This document shows, one piece after another, positions 10,778 to 22,212 of a stretch of 64,000 nt of DNA (position 1 is the stretch's first letter; every line of letters starts with the position of its first letter). Under the pieces are notes generated by a model. That model was not told the DNA's origin. It saw only the letters and a list, made by a program, of their open reading frames with translations, and ran no database searches. A program made the translations under genes and the position numbers. The stretch is from positions 5,580,001-5,644,000 of the forward strand of contig OY294046.1 of NCBI GenBank assembly GCA_958510825.1. Reading direction: 5' to 3'. This stretch comes from Brachypterus glaber. Its lineage: Eukaryota; Arthropoda; Insecta; Coleoptera; Kateretidae.

Positions 10778-13700
10778 ATAAAAATGGAGAACAAAACAAA
10801 GAGATAGACAATGGCAATGGAAATGGATTAGAAAATGGAATCGACTTTAGAAAAAATATTTTGAATGAAAAAACATATACAAACAAACACAAATTTCAAA
10901 TAGGAACATGGAACATAAGAGGAATAAACGGGAAAGAAATGGAACTTATACATGAATTTGAAAGGGCGGGCTTGCAAATTCTAGTTGTCACAGAGACAAA
11001 GAAAAAGGGGAAAGGTATGATAGAAATAGAAAATGGACATACGCTTATTTGGTGTGGTGTGAATGAAAACAAAAGAGCTGCTGCAGGAGTAGGATGCATA
11101 ATACATAAGGATAAAGCAAAATTAATTAGCAAATGGGAAGCATGTAATGAAAGAATTTTAATGGTGGAATTAAAAGATTGCAAAATGACAATTTTTGCAG
11201 TATATGGACCTGACGAAAACGAAACAGTAGAGATAAAAAATAAATTTTGGGAAGACTTGGAAGTAGTAACGCAGACAGCAGAGGGTAAAATATTTTTACT
11301 AGGAGATTTTAATGCTAGGGTGGGGAAAAAGAGAAATAAGTCAGAAGTACAAATTGGTAATTATGGTGAGGAAATTAGAAATAACAATGGTACAAGATTA
11401 CTGGATTACTGTAGCAATAATGACCTAATAATAGCAAATACACTCTACGAACACAAAAATATACATAGATACACGAGGGAAATGGCAAGCAGGGGGGAAA
11501 AATCTATAATAGATTATATAATAGTAGAAAGAAACAACAGAAAATTTATCACTGATGTAAAAGTAAAGAGGGGATATGAAATTAACTCCGATCATTACTT
11601 ATTAGTAGGGACATTTAAACAAGAAGAAGTGAGAAATGATGGAAAAAATAGAGTTGGAAATGAAAAATATGAAAATGTAAAAGTATACAAGCTGAGAAAT
11701 AAAGATGTAGCTCAAAAATTCAAAGATAGCGTTAGTAACAGAATAGAAATGGAAGTACTCAATATTGAAAGATTAGAACTAGACGAAAAATGGGATGTTT
11801 TCAAGAAAATTCTAAAAGACTCAGCAAAACAAGTATGTGGGATAAGTAAAGTAAATAAAAATAAAAAGCAAACGGCGTGGTGGACAGCATCTATCAAAGA
11901 AGAAGTAAAAATAAAAAAAGTTCTATGGAAAAAATATTTAAACTACAAAACAGAAGTAAACTATAATGAATATAAAAAGCAAACAAAGAAAGTTAAAAAA
12001 TTAATAAAAGAGGAGAAACAAAACTGCTGGAAAGAATTTGGAGAAAAGCTAGAAAGAGATAGTAAAGGTAACCAGAAACTGTTTTATAAAGTACTTAAAG
12101 GACTAAGAAAAAATACAACAGAGATCAACACAACAATAAAAAGCAAAGATGGGACAATACTTACAGAAAATAACCAGATTATGAGAAGATGGAAAGAATA
12201 TTTTGAAGAACTACTCACGGAAGAAGACGAAAAACATGGAAATTTTCCAATAAACAAAGAAAATGAAATAGCAGGAGAACACGACGGAGACAAAATTACA
12301 TTGGAAGAGTTGCAGAAAGCAATAGGAAAACTAAAAATTGGAAAAGCGCCAGGTGAGGACAAGATAACGACAGAAATGATAAAGGGTATGGGTAAAAGAG
12401 GAACAGATCTATTACTTAATATTATAAACGAAGCGTGGGGGAAAAATAAGATACCTGAGGATTGGGAAATGGGATTGATTGTACCAATTTTGAAAAAAGG
12501 AGATTCAAAAGACTGCAACAACTATAGAGGAATTACACTTCTTAGCACAGTTACTAAAATTTATGAACAGATTCTCGAGAACAGGCTAAGGACTGTAGTG
12601 GAACCAACACTATTACAGTCGCAAAGTGGATTTCGAAGAGGAAGAAGCACTCAAGATCATGTTTTTTCCTTAAACAAAATTATTCAGAATAAGATAAGGT
12701 GCGGAAAAACAGTGTACTATGCGTTTATTGATTTGGAAAAAGCTTTTGATAAGGTACCTAGAAAAACTTTATGGAAATGTTTAAGGAGAAGGCACGTAGA
12801 TGAAAAACTAATTAGCGCTATAAAAAGTATGTACCAAAGCACCAAAAATAGAATTATATTTAGGAACATGAAATCAGAGTCCTTTTGCACGAATGAAGGA
12901 GTAAGGCAAGGAGGAACCTTAAGTCCATTGTTATTTATTATTTTTATGGACGAAATAATGAAGGAAGTTAATACAAAAACCAAGCCACTTTTTATTGGGT
13001 ACCGAAACTTAAAAAGGGTTTACATAACAGAATGCGCTTTTGCGGATGACGTAGTTATATTGGCAGGAAATGAGAAGGATCTACAGACGAACTTGGAAAT
13101 TTGGGAAGAAACACTTGGAAGGTACGGCATGAAAATAAATAAAACAAAAACAAAAGTTATGGTCACAGGAACAGAAAAGAAAGATTTAAATATTAAGTTA
13201 AATGAAGTACAAATAGAGCAGGTAGAAAGCTTTCAATACTTAGGCGTAACAATAGAAAACAGTGGAGAACAAGATATAGAAATTAATACCAGAATAGAAA
13301 AAGCTAACAAAGTGTACTACTCAATAAACAAAGCATTTATAAATAAAAAAGAAATTAAAGAACAAACCAAAATAAACGTGTATAAAGCCATATACAGACC
13401 AATTTTAACATATGGATGTGAATCATGGGTACTGTCCAAAAGAAAGAAAAGTAAACTGCAGGCCATGGAAATGAAATATTTAAGAAGAACAAAAGGAGTC
13501 ACCAGGATGGATAGATTGAGGAATGAGAGGATAAGAGAGGAGTTGAAAGTAGAATCGTTGGAGAAATATATAGAAAGAAGACAACTAGGATGGTGGGGTC
13601 ATATGCAAAGGTTAAGTGACTCAGTACCGGTTAAGACAATATGGGAGACAAAGAGTGCAGAAAAGAAGATAAGAGGCAGACCAAAAGAAACATGGGACAA

Positions 13701-13800
13701 CGCTATTGGAAAAATTTTTAACAACAGGGGAATAGAATGGATGGATGCAAAAAGATTAGCCAAAAATAAAAAAGATTGGAATAAATTTATAAAAGAGTAA
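10774..13800 (+). CDS. Retrotransposon ORF2: APE endonuclease and reverse transcriptase
   Basis: This is the replicase for target-primed reverse transcription. Counting from 10861, GTWNIRG (15-21), ETK (~47), GDFNARVG (148-155) and SDHYLLVG (~243) mark the apurinic-type endonuclease. The RT carries YRGITLLS, FIDLEKAFDKVPR (D624), RQGGTLSPLLF (682-692) and the catalytic FADD (727-730). The C-terminal part has the RTE-style TYGCESW and WGHMQR motifs. The frame is uninterrupted to TAA at 13800. No in-frame ATG precedes the endonuclease start, so expression probably relies on frameshifting from ORF1 or on a non-AUG start. Confidence 0.95.
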   Translation, partial: LNKNGEQNKEIDNGNGNGLENGIDFRKNILNEKTYTNKHKFQIGTWNIRGINGKEMELIHEFERAGLQILVVTETKKKGKGMIEIENGHTLIWCGVNENKRAAAGVGCIIHKDKAKLISKWEACNERILMVELKDCKMTIFAVYGPDENETVEIKNKFWEDLEVVTQTAEGKIFLLGDFNARVGKKRNKSEVQIGNYGEEIRNNNGTRLLDYCSNNDLIIANTLYEHKNIHRYTREMASRGEKSIIDYIIVERNNRKFITDVKVKRGYEINSDHYLLVGTFKQEEVRNDGKNRVGNEKYENVKVYKLRNKDVAQKFKDSVSNRIEMEVLNIERLELDEKWDVFKKILKDSAKQVCGISKVNKNKKQTAWWTASIKEEVKIKKVLWKKYLNYKTEVNYNEYKKQTKKVKKLIKEEKQNCWKEFGEKLERDSKGNQKLFYKVLKGLRKNTTEINTTIKSKDGTILTENNQIMRRWKEYFEELLTEEDEKHGNFPINKENEIAGEHDGDKITLEELQKAIGKLKIGKAPGEDKITTEMIKGMGKRGTDLLLNIINEAWGKNKIPEDWEMGLIVPILKKGDSKDCNNYRGITLLSTVTKIYEQILENRLRTVVEPTLLQSQSGFRRGRSTQDHVFSLNKIIQNKIRCGKTVYYAFIDLEKAFDKVPRKTLWKCLRRRHVDEKLISAIKSMYQSTKNRIIFRNMKSESFCTNEGVRQGGTLSPLLFIIFMDEIMKEVNTKTKPLFIGYRNLKRVYITECAFADDVVILAGNEKDLQTNLEIWEETLGRYGMKINKTKTKVMVTGTEKKDLNIKLNEVQIEQVESFQYLGVTIENSGEQDIEINTRIEKANKVYYSINKAFINKKEIKEQTKINVYKAIYRPILTYGCESWVLSKRKKSKLQAMEMKYLRRTKGVTRMDRLRNERIREELKVESLEKYIERRQLGWWGHMQRLSDSVPVKTIWETKSAEKKIRGRPKETWDNAIGKIFNNRGIEWMDAKRLAKNKKDWNKFIKE

Positions 13801-14749
13801 AATTAAAATCCCTACACCCTACAGGGTACAAAAGGGAAACAGATTATATATATATATATATATACAGATTATATATATATATGTAGCATCCATCAGGCAA
13901 AATTCTTATACGATGTGCATTTTTACTGTGAAAGCAAACTTTCTACCAGGCTTAAAAATCATGGGCCACATAAAAAGCCAATTTTTAGAGAAAAAATAGC
14001 AAATAATCATTTTAAAAAAATATATATATTTTAATTTTTTGTCTAAAATTATCTAAAATCGGTTTAGTTGTCTAAAAATACATGCGTTTCTACTACTTAA
14101 GGGTAAAACTTTTATTATTAACAACAATTTTAAGAATATTAGTGATTCTAACCTATAAAAATTAAAATAATATAGACGCCATATTTAGTATTGAATTCAT
14201 AACATTTTATGTATCGTGTATGTTCTCGTACCATATATATGATACATAACATGCAATATTGCATGTTATGTACCATACATATGTATGTTACATCTTATGT
14301 AATATGGCACATGTAACGTAAAAAATCTTTCTGTTATAGGGCATGTTATGTAGCATACATATGTATGTTATGTCTCATGTAATATGGCACATGTTACCTA
14401 AAAAATCTTTCTTTACCATGTTGCATCCATATATGTGCGGACTGGGTGCATACATATAATTTAGTAATAATTCCAATAAAAACAATTTCTATATCTACTA
14501 AGTGGGTATAAATTTTTTACTCTATACACTTTCTGAAATTACTACTATTAATAATTAATTAATAGTCAGTAGGGCGTGAAATATTAAAATCGGGATAAAA
14601 TGGACCAAAAACAACATTTTTTCGTTTAGAAAAAGAAAACTTTAAAAAAATTGAGATAATTTTTGATTTTTTTTTAATTCGCGCAACTTTTCAAACGCAA
14701 ATTCTTGCGGAAAAGTGTTACTTTCCGCAAAGTGTATTAATACAAAGTG

Positions 14750-16560
14750 TAGGGGAAGTCAGGGTTAACTGGGCCACATGGTTAACTGGTCCACCTGGAT
14801 TTTATCAACTTTTTTTATTAGTATTGGCGCCTTATGGCAAATTCTAGTGATATTTAGTTAGCTACTACTAGTAGTATTGTTTAAAGTATTATGTTGAATC
14901 CTTTATTGATTTTACACAATTGAGTGTATATCAAATACAATAATTTATAAAATAATTTTAACAAAATAAAGTAAACTAAACTATTCTAATATGATCCGAA
15001 GACACATTGGAATCAGTCGCCCAATGCAAACGATCGAAACTTCATGGCTTTTTTTAGAAATTTAAAAAGAGAGATATAAGTCCTTTTGTTAGCTTCCTTT
15101 AGAATAACATCGACGTCTTTAATTCGGAATTCATTTAACAATGTTCTGAAACTGGAGTACATTGGACATTCAAAAAGAATGTGACCCAGGGTTTCTACTT
15201 TAAATAACGAGCAAATAGAGCAAAGTTCTGTTAATTTTATATTATAAGAAGTGTTGTTGATAAATAGGTAAAGATAGTTAACGTTTGACGTTCTTAATTG
15301 ACAGATAAACCTTTTTAAATCTAAATTTAAGTCACTATATAAATGAGAGTTTTTCTTATTAATAGTGAATGAGTAGTCTGATATTAAATATTTATAGTTT
15401 CTGCAATAGGTGCTTAGTAAAATCTTATTACCCTCTAGAAAATTTATATTTTGTTCCATTTTAAATAAGATATGATCTACCTCCCTTCTGGATAAATGTA
15501 GATAGTCGATTTCCAAGTCGTAATATTTTTGTTCCAAAGTCTTTAATTGCGTAAACCAGTTATATTTAATATAATTATTATCATTATTACTATCTAAGTC
15601 GATGAGCCTATTTAGTGCGATATATGTGTAACGATCCCTAGAGTGAGATAAGATTCTTACTACAAGCAGAAGTGCGCTTTTTATAATATGATACGTAACA
15701 GGTAAGAATTTTGCTTCGGCCCGAAGGATGTACCCAGGTGTGGTCCTTTGTAAGTATAAAATATTTTTTAAAAAAGCATTCTGGCTTCTCTCGCATTGAT
15801 CCGTATACCTAAGGCTCCAAATCTTAGAACCGTATAAAAAAGTTGGACGTACTACAGAAGTATTATGTTATAAAGTATTGTCTACATGTAAGTTGTAGTA
15901 AAGAAAGTTAATTTTTATCGATGAAAAGTAGATATTTACCTTAACTTTTATTTTTTAATTAATACTTTATTATTAATAGGAGGATATAGACTAATATTTT
16001 ACATAATATGCTGAATATTTTGTTAATTATTCTGCATAATTGCCGCCTTCTAATATCTTACTAAGTATTAAAATTTATTATTTCATTCAGTGGTGTCACA
16101 CAGGGTTAACTGGTTTGGGGTTAACTGGACCACTTATGTCAATATTAAGTAGTTCGGGGTTAACTGGGCCATGTCCAGTTAACCCCGGTCCAGTTAACCC
16201 TGAGATATATCTAATATTTAACATATTATGTTGTCTCTTTTTATGTTAGAATTAAATTTTATTTTATTTCAATCGTTTTTATTCATAATAATTACAATAC
16301 AATACATTTTTGTTAGTGGACCAGTTAACCCTGAGTAGTGGTCCAGTTAACCCTGCAGTTTGGGGTTAACTGGCCCAGCGGGGTTAACTGGTTTATTATT
16401 AATAACTTTTTTCATATAAATAATATTTGTCTGAAGTATTAATATGTTCCAACTATAGTAATAATCTACCTTTTCTATAGAAAATATTTGAAAATTGTTT
16501 ACAGGTTTTTCAAAAACTCGATATGAAAAAAAGCGGCCCAGTTAACCCCGACTTCCCCTA
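14750..16560. mobile_element. TIR element with multiplied terminal motif
   Basis: The ends TAGGGGAAGTCAGGGTTAAC and GTTAACCCCGACTTCCCCTA are inverted and include a TA that may be the target duplication. The core motif GGGGTTAACTGG(G/T)CC and its complement occur about a dozen times: at both ends, and in clusters at 16095-16205 and 16315-16392. A 5'-truncated non-LTR fragment (15013-15848) lies inside. No transposase was found. Confidence 0.8.
15013..15848 (-). pseudogene. 5'-truncated non-LTR retrotransposon, RT C-terminal fragment
   Basis: Minus-strand translation gives a region with LYGSKIWSLRYTD and, 200 residues later, CSICSLFKVETLGHILFECP, a CxxC..H..C finger typical of the ends of Jockey/R1/CR1-type ORF2 proteins. 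Codons 15537-15013 are open. Upstream sequence continues the homology to about 15848 and then stops. The catalytic RT motifs and the endonuclease are missing, so the copy is dead. Confidence 0.75.
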
Positions 16561-17290
16561 TTAATACTCGCTAAAACAAGTAACAGTCAAATATGGTATA
16601 AACTACCTTCGAGTAAGGTCCCAGAAAGACTATAAACGAATAAATAAATAAATAAAATAAATAAATAAATTTCCTCGTAGAAAACTAGTAAATAATTGTA
16701 AAAAAGTATAAAAATAGTGAAAAATATATTCAAAATATTAGTAGAAACGCGTTAAATGAATTTACTCGCTCAAACTCGTAGAATTTTTATTAGCAAATAC
16801 TCGTTAAATCCTAATAAAAACTTGTAAATGTTTTACGAATTTTAACTAGTTTCTACTAGTTTGTTTCATTAGGGAATCTTTAGCTGAGGTTTGGTGTAAG
16901 AGGGCAAAAAAATAGAAAAATTGGGGAAACTATTTTGTGAACTTCTCTCAGCACCGAGATCAGGTTCCTGCAGGGTAGTGAAGATATGGACCCTTTTCAT
17001 GTGGACGTCCACAATTATTTTCAAACTTTCAATATTATAATCTTAAATTACAGCAATTAAGAGACATTTCACATTTAGAATTCGCACTTAAAATTATTAT
17101 ATAATCGAATAGAAAAAACTAATGTAGAACAGTCTAATCATTTCTAATCATTAATATGCAAAAAAAACATCAATTTTTATAAACAAGTGATTGTGAATTA
17201 TCTTAACCAAACCACATTTACTTCTATAACGAAACATATCGTTTTGAATTTACCTAATAAGGAATTTTGGGCTAAATGACACAAAAGTTA
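16561..17290. other. Gene-free DNA with (AAATA)n microsatellite
   Basis: An AAATA/AATAA-rich tract lies at about 16640-16672. The rest shows repeated CTCGTA/ACTAGT-like words but no exon or RNA gene. Confidence 0.5.
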
Positions 17291-17880
17291 CGTTTTTCTA
17301 ATATTATAAAACTGTATAAAAGTACGTTATAAAATATGTGCAAATTTCCCGCTTTTTAACGTTGGAATCAAACGTTAGTTACAAACGTTAATCTAACGTT
17401 AGATTTTTAAGTTAGAAATACGTTATAGGTACGTTTAATTTCTAACTTTCGGAGAGGGCGTGGCCAACTAGGAAATTTCTACCTGCATCATAAAATGGCA
17501 GTTGGAGACAAATTTATTCATATAAATAAATCTTAATGTATTTTAGCAATCATAATATTTTTAAACCTAATTTCGTTACATTTATTTATAAAATAGCCAT
17601 CTTTTAAGGTGGCCCTAAATATTTTTCGTGAAATATGCTGTTATACATCGATAAATACGTTTACCTCTCAGAAAAACTTTATATTTAGTTAGTTAATATT
17701 TATTTATACATTCAAAATCTTAAAATATTTTTTCAATTCTAGTACAGCGTTGCCAGACTTACTATAATTTTGACTTTTGGTGGATATGTTTTTAAACTTA
17801 TAGAAATAATAAATAATTAGCAAACCTAGGCACATAGCTGTCTGAAATGAGTATTTTCTACTATAGCTTACGTATTAACC
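17291..17880 (+). mobile_element. MITE family D, copy 2 (left end truncated)
   Basis: It matches 31412-32010 in order: GTATAAAAGTACGTTATAAAATATG, CCGCTTTTTAACG, GGAGAGGGCGTGGCC, GATAAATACGTTTACCTCTCAG, and CAGCGTTGCCAGACTTACTA. The terminal CCCTAGTAGAAA is absent. Confidence 0.8.
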
Positions 17881-18617
17881 ACACACATAATAATAGCGGG
17901 TAAAAATAATATGCAGCTTATTTAAAGTTTTAAATAAGCTATTCAGGAGTTAAAAAATTATTCAGAAATCAATAGCAATCAACCTGTAGGTTATATCAAG
18001 AAAAATAAAATATTTTGATAAATTTATCAAGTAAAATAAAAGTTAATATCAAAGTTAAAATAATTTCGATAAAAAAAAAATAAAGCCAGCGATTTAAAGC
18101 ACATACATTGATCTTAATAATGTACAGAAAATTAAACTTAATATCACTTTTAAATATCCGTACTGTACCACTCAACGCAGGCAACAAAAACAGATTATTT
18201 TTTGCTTACTTATAAGCCAACTCTGAGCTCTATAAAAATATAAACACGTAATATCCAAAGGCTTTTCTCAGTCATTTCATTAAACTTTATGATGTTTGTT
18301 TTCAGGTAATAATACTTTTTTGCTATTTTTGAAAAATTTCCCACCGTCTAAAATTTACCAGAAGGAATTTTTTCCACCTAAAAAAAAACAAATGACAAAA
18401 AAGCTCATCGCCATTTAAAATCTGCCGACTGTCAAAATTTATTTTTTTTCTCCTAAACATATCGCACCCTTGCTTCAAAAGTGACACAAGTCGAAAAAAT
18501 AAATTTTTGGTTTGTCCTTTGTACTTGATGAATGATAAAATATATAAACTCCAATGAAGCTCTCTACAACTAGATTTATGAAACAAAAGACGTCTACCCT
18601 ATCTCTATCTCATTTGT

Positions 18618-18705
18618 GCTACACTTTCCAGCCAACCAAATAAATACTGTATTTGTTTTTCATACAACAAATACAGTATTTATTTGGTTGGCCGGAAAGT
18701 GTAGC
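18618..18705. repeat. Near-perfect hairpin, 40-bp arms
   Basis: The arms start GCTACACTTTCC and end GGAAAGTGTAGC. They differ at one position and enclose an 8-base loop (TTTCATAC). The inner part is CAAATACAGTATTTATTTGG-like. A related but decayed hairpin lies at 18811-18863. Confidence 0.9.
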
Positions 18706-18964
18706 AGTGAGCGGCACGAACGAACATAGCTAATGTGAATCTGTAAAATAAGATAATTCTACTAAAATTTAGATGGCGCCAGTAATTTCTTTTTTTAAAA
18801 TAATATAGTAACACTTTTCGCCCGGCCAAGTAAATATTGTATTTGTTTGGTTGGGTGGAAGTGGGAGTGTATGTATGTCTTCTATCCTTTTTGGGTAGAA
18901 CTTTTGTCCCTGTCTAATCTAACGGGAGAAATCTCCATTAACTACTCCAATTAGTTTATAAGTT

Positions 18965-19011
18965 AGGGAACGTTCAAGTATTACGTAACGCAAATTTTGA
19001 TCATTTTGATT
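18965..19011 (+). repeat. Solo arm of MITE family B
   Basis: Only the arm GGGAACGTTCAAGTATTACG...GATCATTTTG is present, without the G-run interior or the opposite arm. The same arm occurs alone at 19743-19783, 33411-33455 and 56578-56620. Confidence 0.75.
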
Positions 19012-19211
19012 CAACCAAAAATTGATTTTTTTTGAGTTGTGTCCCTTTTGAAGCATACATGTTGACTAAAAAAAAAACTCATCACATTTGACAATTTACC
19101 AAGTCGCCTAAATTTGCCGACTATTTTTTTTTCCACCTAAAGTAATTACTGAAAAAAGTTAATAACCTTTAACTAAAAGGAAAATATCAATCTTGTATTG
19201 CCAACTGAATA

Positions 19212-19354
19212 GGGAATGTTCAAGTATTACGTAACGCTCCTAGGGGGGGGGGCATTTTTGAGTGTTACGCCCATGTTAATGGTATAGGAAAATAACGTTA
19301 CAGGGGGGGTCCAAAATGATCAAAATTTGCGTTACGTAACAATTGATCGTTCCC
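19212..19354. mobile_element. MITE family B, full copy 2
   Basis: The arms are GGGAATGTTCAAGTATTACG and CGTTACGTAACAATTGATCG. The interior again carries CTAGGGGGGGG, GTTACGCCCATG and CAGGGGGGGTCC, closely matching 6754-6898. Confidence 0.85.
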
Positions 19355-19600
19355 ATATGGATAGTTTTATGAGCCCATGGGCCAATGGGCCCACTGGGGG
19401 TGTGGTATAATAAAAGAAAAATTTACACACATATTATTTATTAATCAGTTCCTACATTTAGAGGATAAGCGTAACATAAAATTTCTTAATAACAATACAA
19501 TTCTTAGTTTTTTTTTGTGCGTCCGTGGAGTTTTTTTACATTTTCTTGTGCAATTTTTGTCTTCTAAATCCAAATCCGTCGATAAATTTAAAAAAAAATT

Positions 19601-19882
19601 GGTGACACACATCTCTACTCATCACATCTCTACTCACGCATATCTCTACTCACCTACAACTCTACTCAAACACATCTCTACTCACACACAACTCTACTCA
19701 ATGTCATTAACGTCGATTTACTTTGACACTTATTTAATTTAAACGTTCAAGTATTACGTAACGCAAATTTTGATCATTTTGTTGTGTGTGAGTGGAGATG
19801 TGTGTGTGGAGATATGTGCGAGTAGAGATGTGAGTAGAGATGTGCGTGAGTAGAGATGTGATGAGTAGAGATGTGTGTCACC
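19601..19882. mobile_element. Hairpin minisatellite with perfect 37-bp ends
   Basis: The left arm is GGTGACACACATCTCTACTC and then about six units of CATCTCTACTCAC-like sequence. The right arm is the inverted array ending GAGTAGAGATGTGTGTCACC. The two outermost 37 bp are exact complements. The loop holds a solo arm of MITE family B (19743-19783). Confidence 0.9.
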
Positions 19883-20098
19883 CGCCGTTTTGGGGACGGA
19901 TATAAAGTTAGCGGGTAAAAATACGTAAAAAATTGTTAAAAATTACTTGGACGCAAAACCCCTGTAAACTAGTGTAATTATAGATGAATTTACCTTTTTA
20001 TTTGGTTTTAATTTTTAAGAAATTCACTAATTACCATACCCCGGCGAAAATCCGGTTATAAGTCATAAACGTTTGGTTTTTTTAAGCTTTGGGCTATA

Positions 20099-20877
20099 CC
20101 GGGTGAGTTTCAAACCATATAAACCCCCTAAAATGGGATTGTTTTCAGTTCTATCAAAGCAATTTTTTGTAGCTTATATTTCTTAACAGGGCTGCAAAAT
20201 GGCGTACAATTTTTTTTTGCACTTCCGGTTTCACTGGAAACTAAGTCAGTTTTATTTTTTTAAATGACAACCCCTGTATATTTTTGCATTTTTGAATTTA
20301 GAAAGAAATTTTACATATAAAAAAATTAAATAATTTTTTTATTTATTAAAAAAGAGCCTAATCCGGCAAAAGTGAAAGTGAAAGAAAAAAAAGTACGCCA
20401 TTTTGTAGCCCTTACAATAGCGCACAAAAAAGTTAAGGTCGACCAAGGGGGTTGCCATAAGAAAAAAAGAGGTTATAAAGGAAAACCCGTTTTAAAACAT
20501 TTAAAGTACAAAAAAAATACTAAATTTTGGTTTTCACATCAAATTTGTGTTTTTTCCAACATTAAGCAAATAAATTAGATTTTATTTATAAACAAATAAA
20601 TCTTGTATGTTAATAAAAAAAAAGTACTAAAAAAAATAAAAAGTTTTTAAATGATTTTTTTTATGGTAAATTTGTTTTCTGAACCCAAAAAGGCAAAAAT
20701 ACACAGGGAGTGTTATTAAAAAAAACTTAGTATTCGGCGAAACCTAAAGTCCAGAAAAAATAATTTTTACGCCATTTTGTAGCCCTTGTTAAGAAATATA
20801 AGTTACAAAAAAATGATTTAATCGGACTGAAAACAATCCCATTTTAGGGGGGTGTATATGGATTGAAACATACCCGG
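20099..20877. mobile_element. MITE with ~130-bp TIRs, TA flanked
   Basis: The ends are CCGGGTGAGTTTCAAACCAT and, in reverse complement, CCGGGTATGTTTCAATCCAT, each flanked by TA. Arm similarity continues through CCTAAAATGGGATTGTTTTCAG to GCCATTTTGTAGCCCTTGTTAAG. The ~780 bp total and architecture parallel 2990-3708. The interior frame at 20372-20578 is low complexity and not a recognised protein. Confidence 0.85.
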
Positions 20878-21187
20878 TATAACGTAGATAAAATAGTATA
20901 TGAAGTTCGTTTGCGTTGTGGCTTTAAGCGCACTCGCGAGACTTTTCCACTATACGGGCGCGTCGTGGAAAAACTTTCATTTCCGTACACTAAAAGCTCA
21001 AGTTGTAGGTTTGGTAATTCCAAAATATACTATTTTCTACGATCTACAACCCATGGTTAATCCAAACTCGGCTAAAAAACAAAACTAACAATAAAACCCT
21101 TACGGGTCATATAGCGTCGTAAGTTTTCATACACCATCATGTGCTTTAAGCACATTCTGTAAGCCTTACGGAATGTGCTGTAAAAAG

Positions 21188-21947
21188 TTTTTCTACGACT
21201 GCTTTAGAATGTAAGCAAATACACACACTTTTCAAACACAGAATGAATCCAATCTAGCTCTAGATACGGTATGAATATTCCCTATCAAGTGTTAGAATGA
21301 GCACATGTAGTGCCATCTCTTGTTGATAAAAGTAAAAAAAAACTGTAGCAAAATTATCAACAATATATTTATTTTACCATGAAATATTGACTAATTTAAT
21401 GCAATTTAAAGTTTTGCGTTAAAATTACATAAAGTTTATTAGTTTTTCTTAATATTTGACCAATTTTTTATCAATTTAGTTCAAAAAATTAAAACTGCTC
21501 CATCTATTGTTAAATATTTCAACCTGATATCTGTCACAACAGTCTGACATAACCTTCAATTTTTGCATTATAATTTGTAAATATGTGCTCAAATTAAATA
21601 AAAATCTTTTAATTACTGATTTGATAAAATTATTAAAAAACAGTAATTACTTTATTTAAAAATATGTGTTTTGTTGCATTTACAATGTCGATTCAAAAAA
21701 AAACATTGTTTTTAACCTTGTCCGCAGTTTAAAGCCATACAGTGTTTCGTAATTGCAGTCGAAGAAAAAGTATAGTCTACAACACGTATGGAATAGTCAT
21801 TCCGAGCTCGCGGGACCGTCATACTCGCCTGCCGGCTCGTATGACAAACTTTCCTCTCGCGCGGTATATTGTCTATTCCATACTAGTTATAGAATATACT
21901 ATTCTTTGTGCGATTTGACTAACATTCTAAGACAGTCGTAGAAAAAG
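21188..21947. mobile_element. TIR element family E, copy 1
   Basis: The ends TTTTTCTACGACTGCTTTAG and, inverted, CTTTTTCTACGACTGTCTTAG are matched for about 25 bp. The whole body recurs at 57204-57922 with the same landmarks (GCTCTAGATACGGTATGAATA, GTAGTGCCATCTCTTG, AAGCCATACAGTGTTTC). The right end is missing in the second copy. Confidence 0.85.
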
Positions 21948-22095
21948 TATTATTCGAAACTCCATTTGTGAGAAAATTTAGCACAAACTGCCTATTCGAG
22001 TAATTACGTAATAATACGCTAGTTAAAATTTCGTTGTGTATAATTATTTATAATACTATAAATCAAATAAAATATTTAATTTTTTCTATGGTTTC

Positions 22096-22212
22096 CTAAT
22101 TTTTCCTACCCCCTCTTCTTTTCATCGAAGCTGTACATTGTGGGCAGTACCATTTTCCCTTGGGTGGGGCAGTAATACCAACACAAGGATAATGAAACCA
22201 TTCTGAAGGGCA
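22096..22212 (-). CDS. Ing3: Ing3 exon 8, second half of PHD finger and stop
   Basis: It encodes [26 protein letters not shown] and the basic tail MKRRGGRKN, then stop. The acceptor is ATTTTTTGCAG. The end of a Tc1-like element lies only 28 bp upstream of the exon, so the branch point must sit in the 28 bp left or inside the transposon. Confidence 0.95.
   Translation of the reverse strand, partial: CPSEWFHYPCVGITAPPKGKWYCPQCTASMKRRGGRKN

Larger units (their letters stand above)
9677..13877 (+). mobile_element. RTE-like non-LTR retrotransposon, essentially full length
   Basis: The borders are set by the empty paralogous site at 61920-62779 and by a 16-bp target duplication, TATATGTAGCATCCAT, at 9661-9676 and 13878-13893. 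The element has a 5' leader of about 325 bp, two overlapping frames and a short 3' UTR. It ends in TA dinucleotide repeats with CAGATTATATAT motifs instead of poly(A). An APE-type endonuclease plus the C-terminal RT layout (TYGCESW, LGWWGHMQR, GRPKETW) resembles the RTE group. The clade assignment is tentative because an ORF1 with an RRM-like part is unusual for classic RTE. Confidence 0.9.
9366..14446. mobile_element. DNA element L, copy 1, split by the RTE insertion
   Basis: The segments 9366-9676 and 13894-14446 together match 61920-62779 almost without interruption. The ends CCCAGTCAACACA and, in reverse complement, CCCAGTCCGCACA form imperfect inverted repeats. The interior near 14260 contains a perfect palindrome centred on GCAATATTGC. 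The element proper is about 860 bp. The remainder is the non-LTR insertion. Confidence 0.8.

Noticed and set aside
16040..16249. 69-codon Gly/Pro-rich frame
   Set aside because: It is produced by the repeated GGTTAACTGG motif of the TIR element.
18600..18710. Possible microRNA precursor in the 40-bp-arm hairpin
   Set aside because: The near-perfect arms and a related hairpin next to it fit a MITE better. Small-RNA data would be needed.
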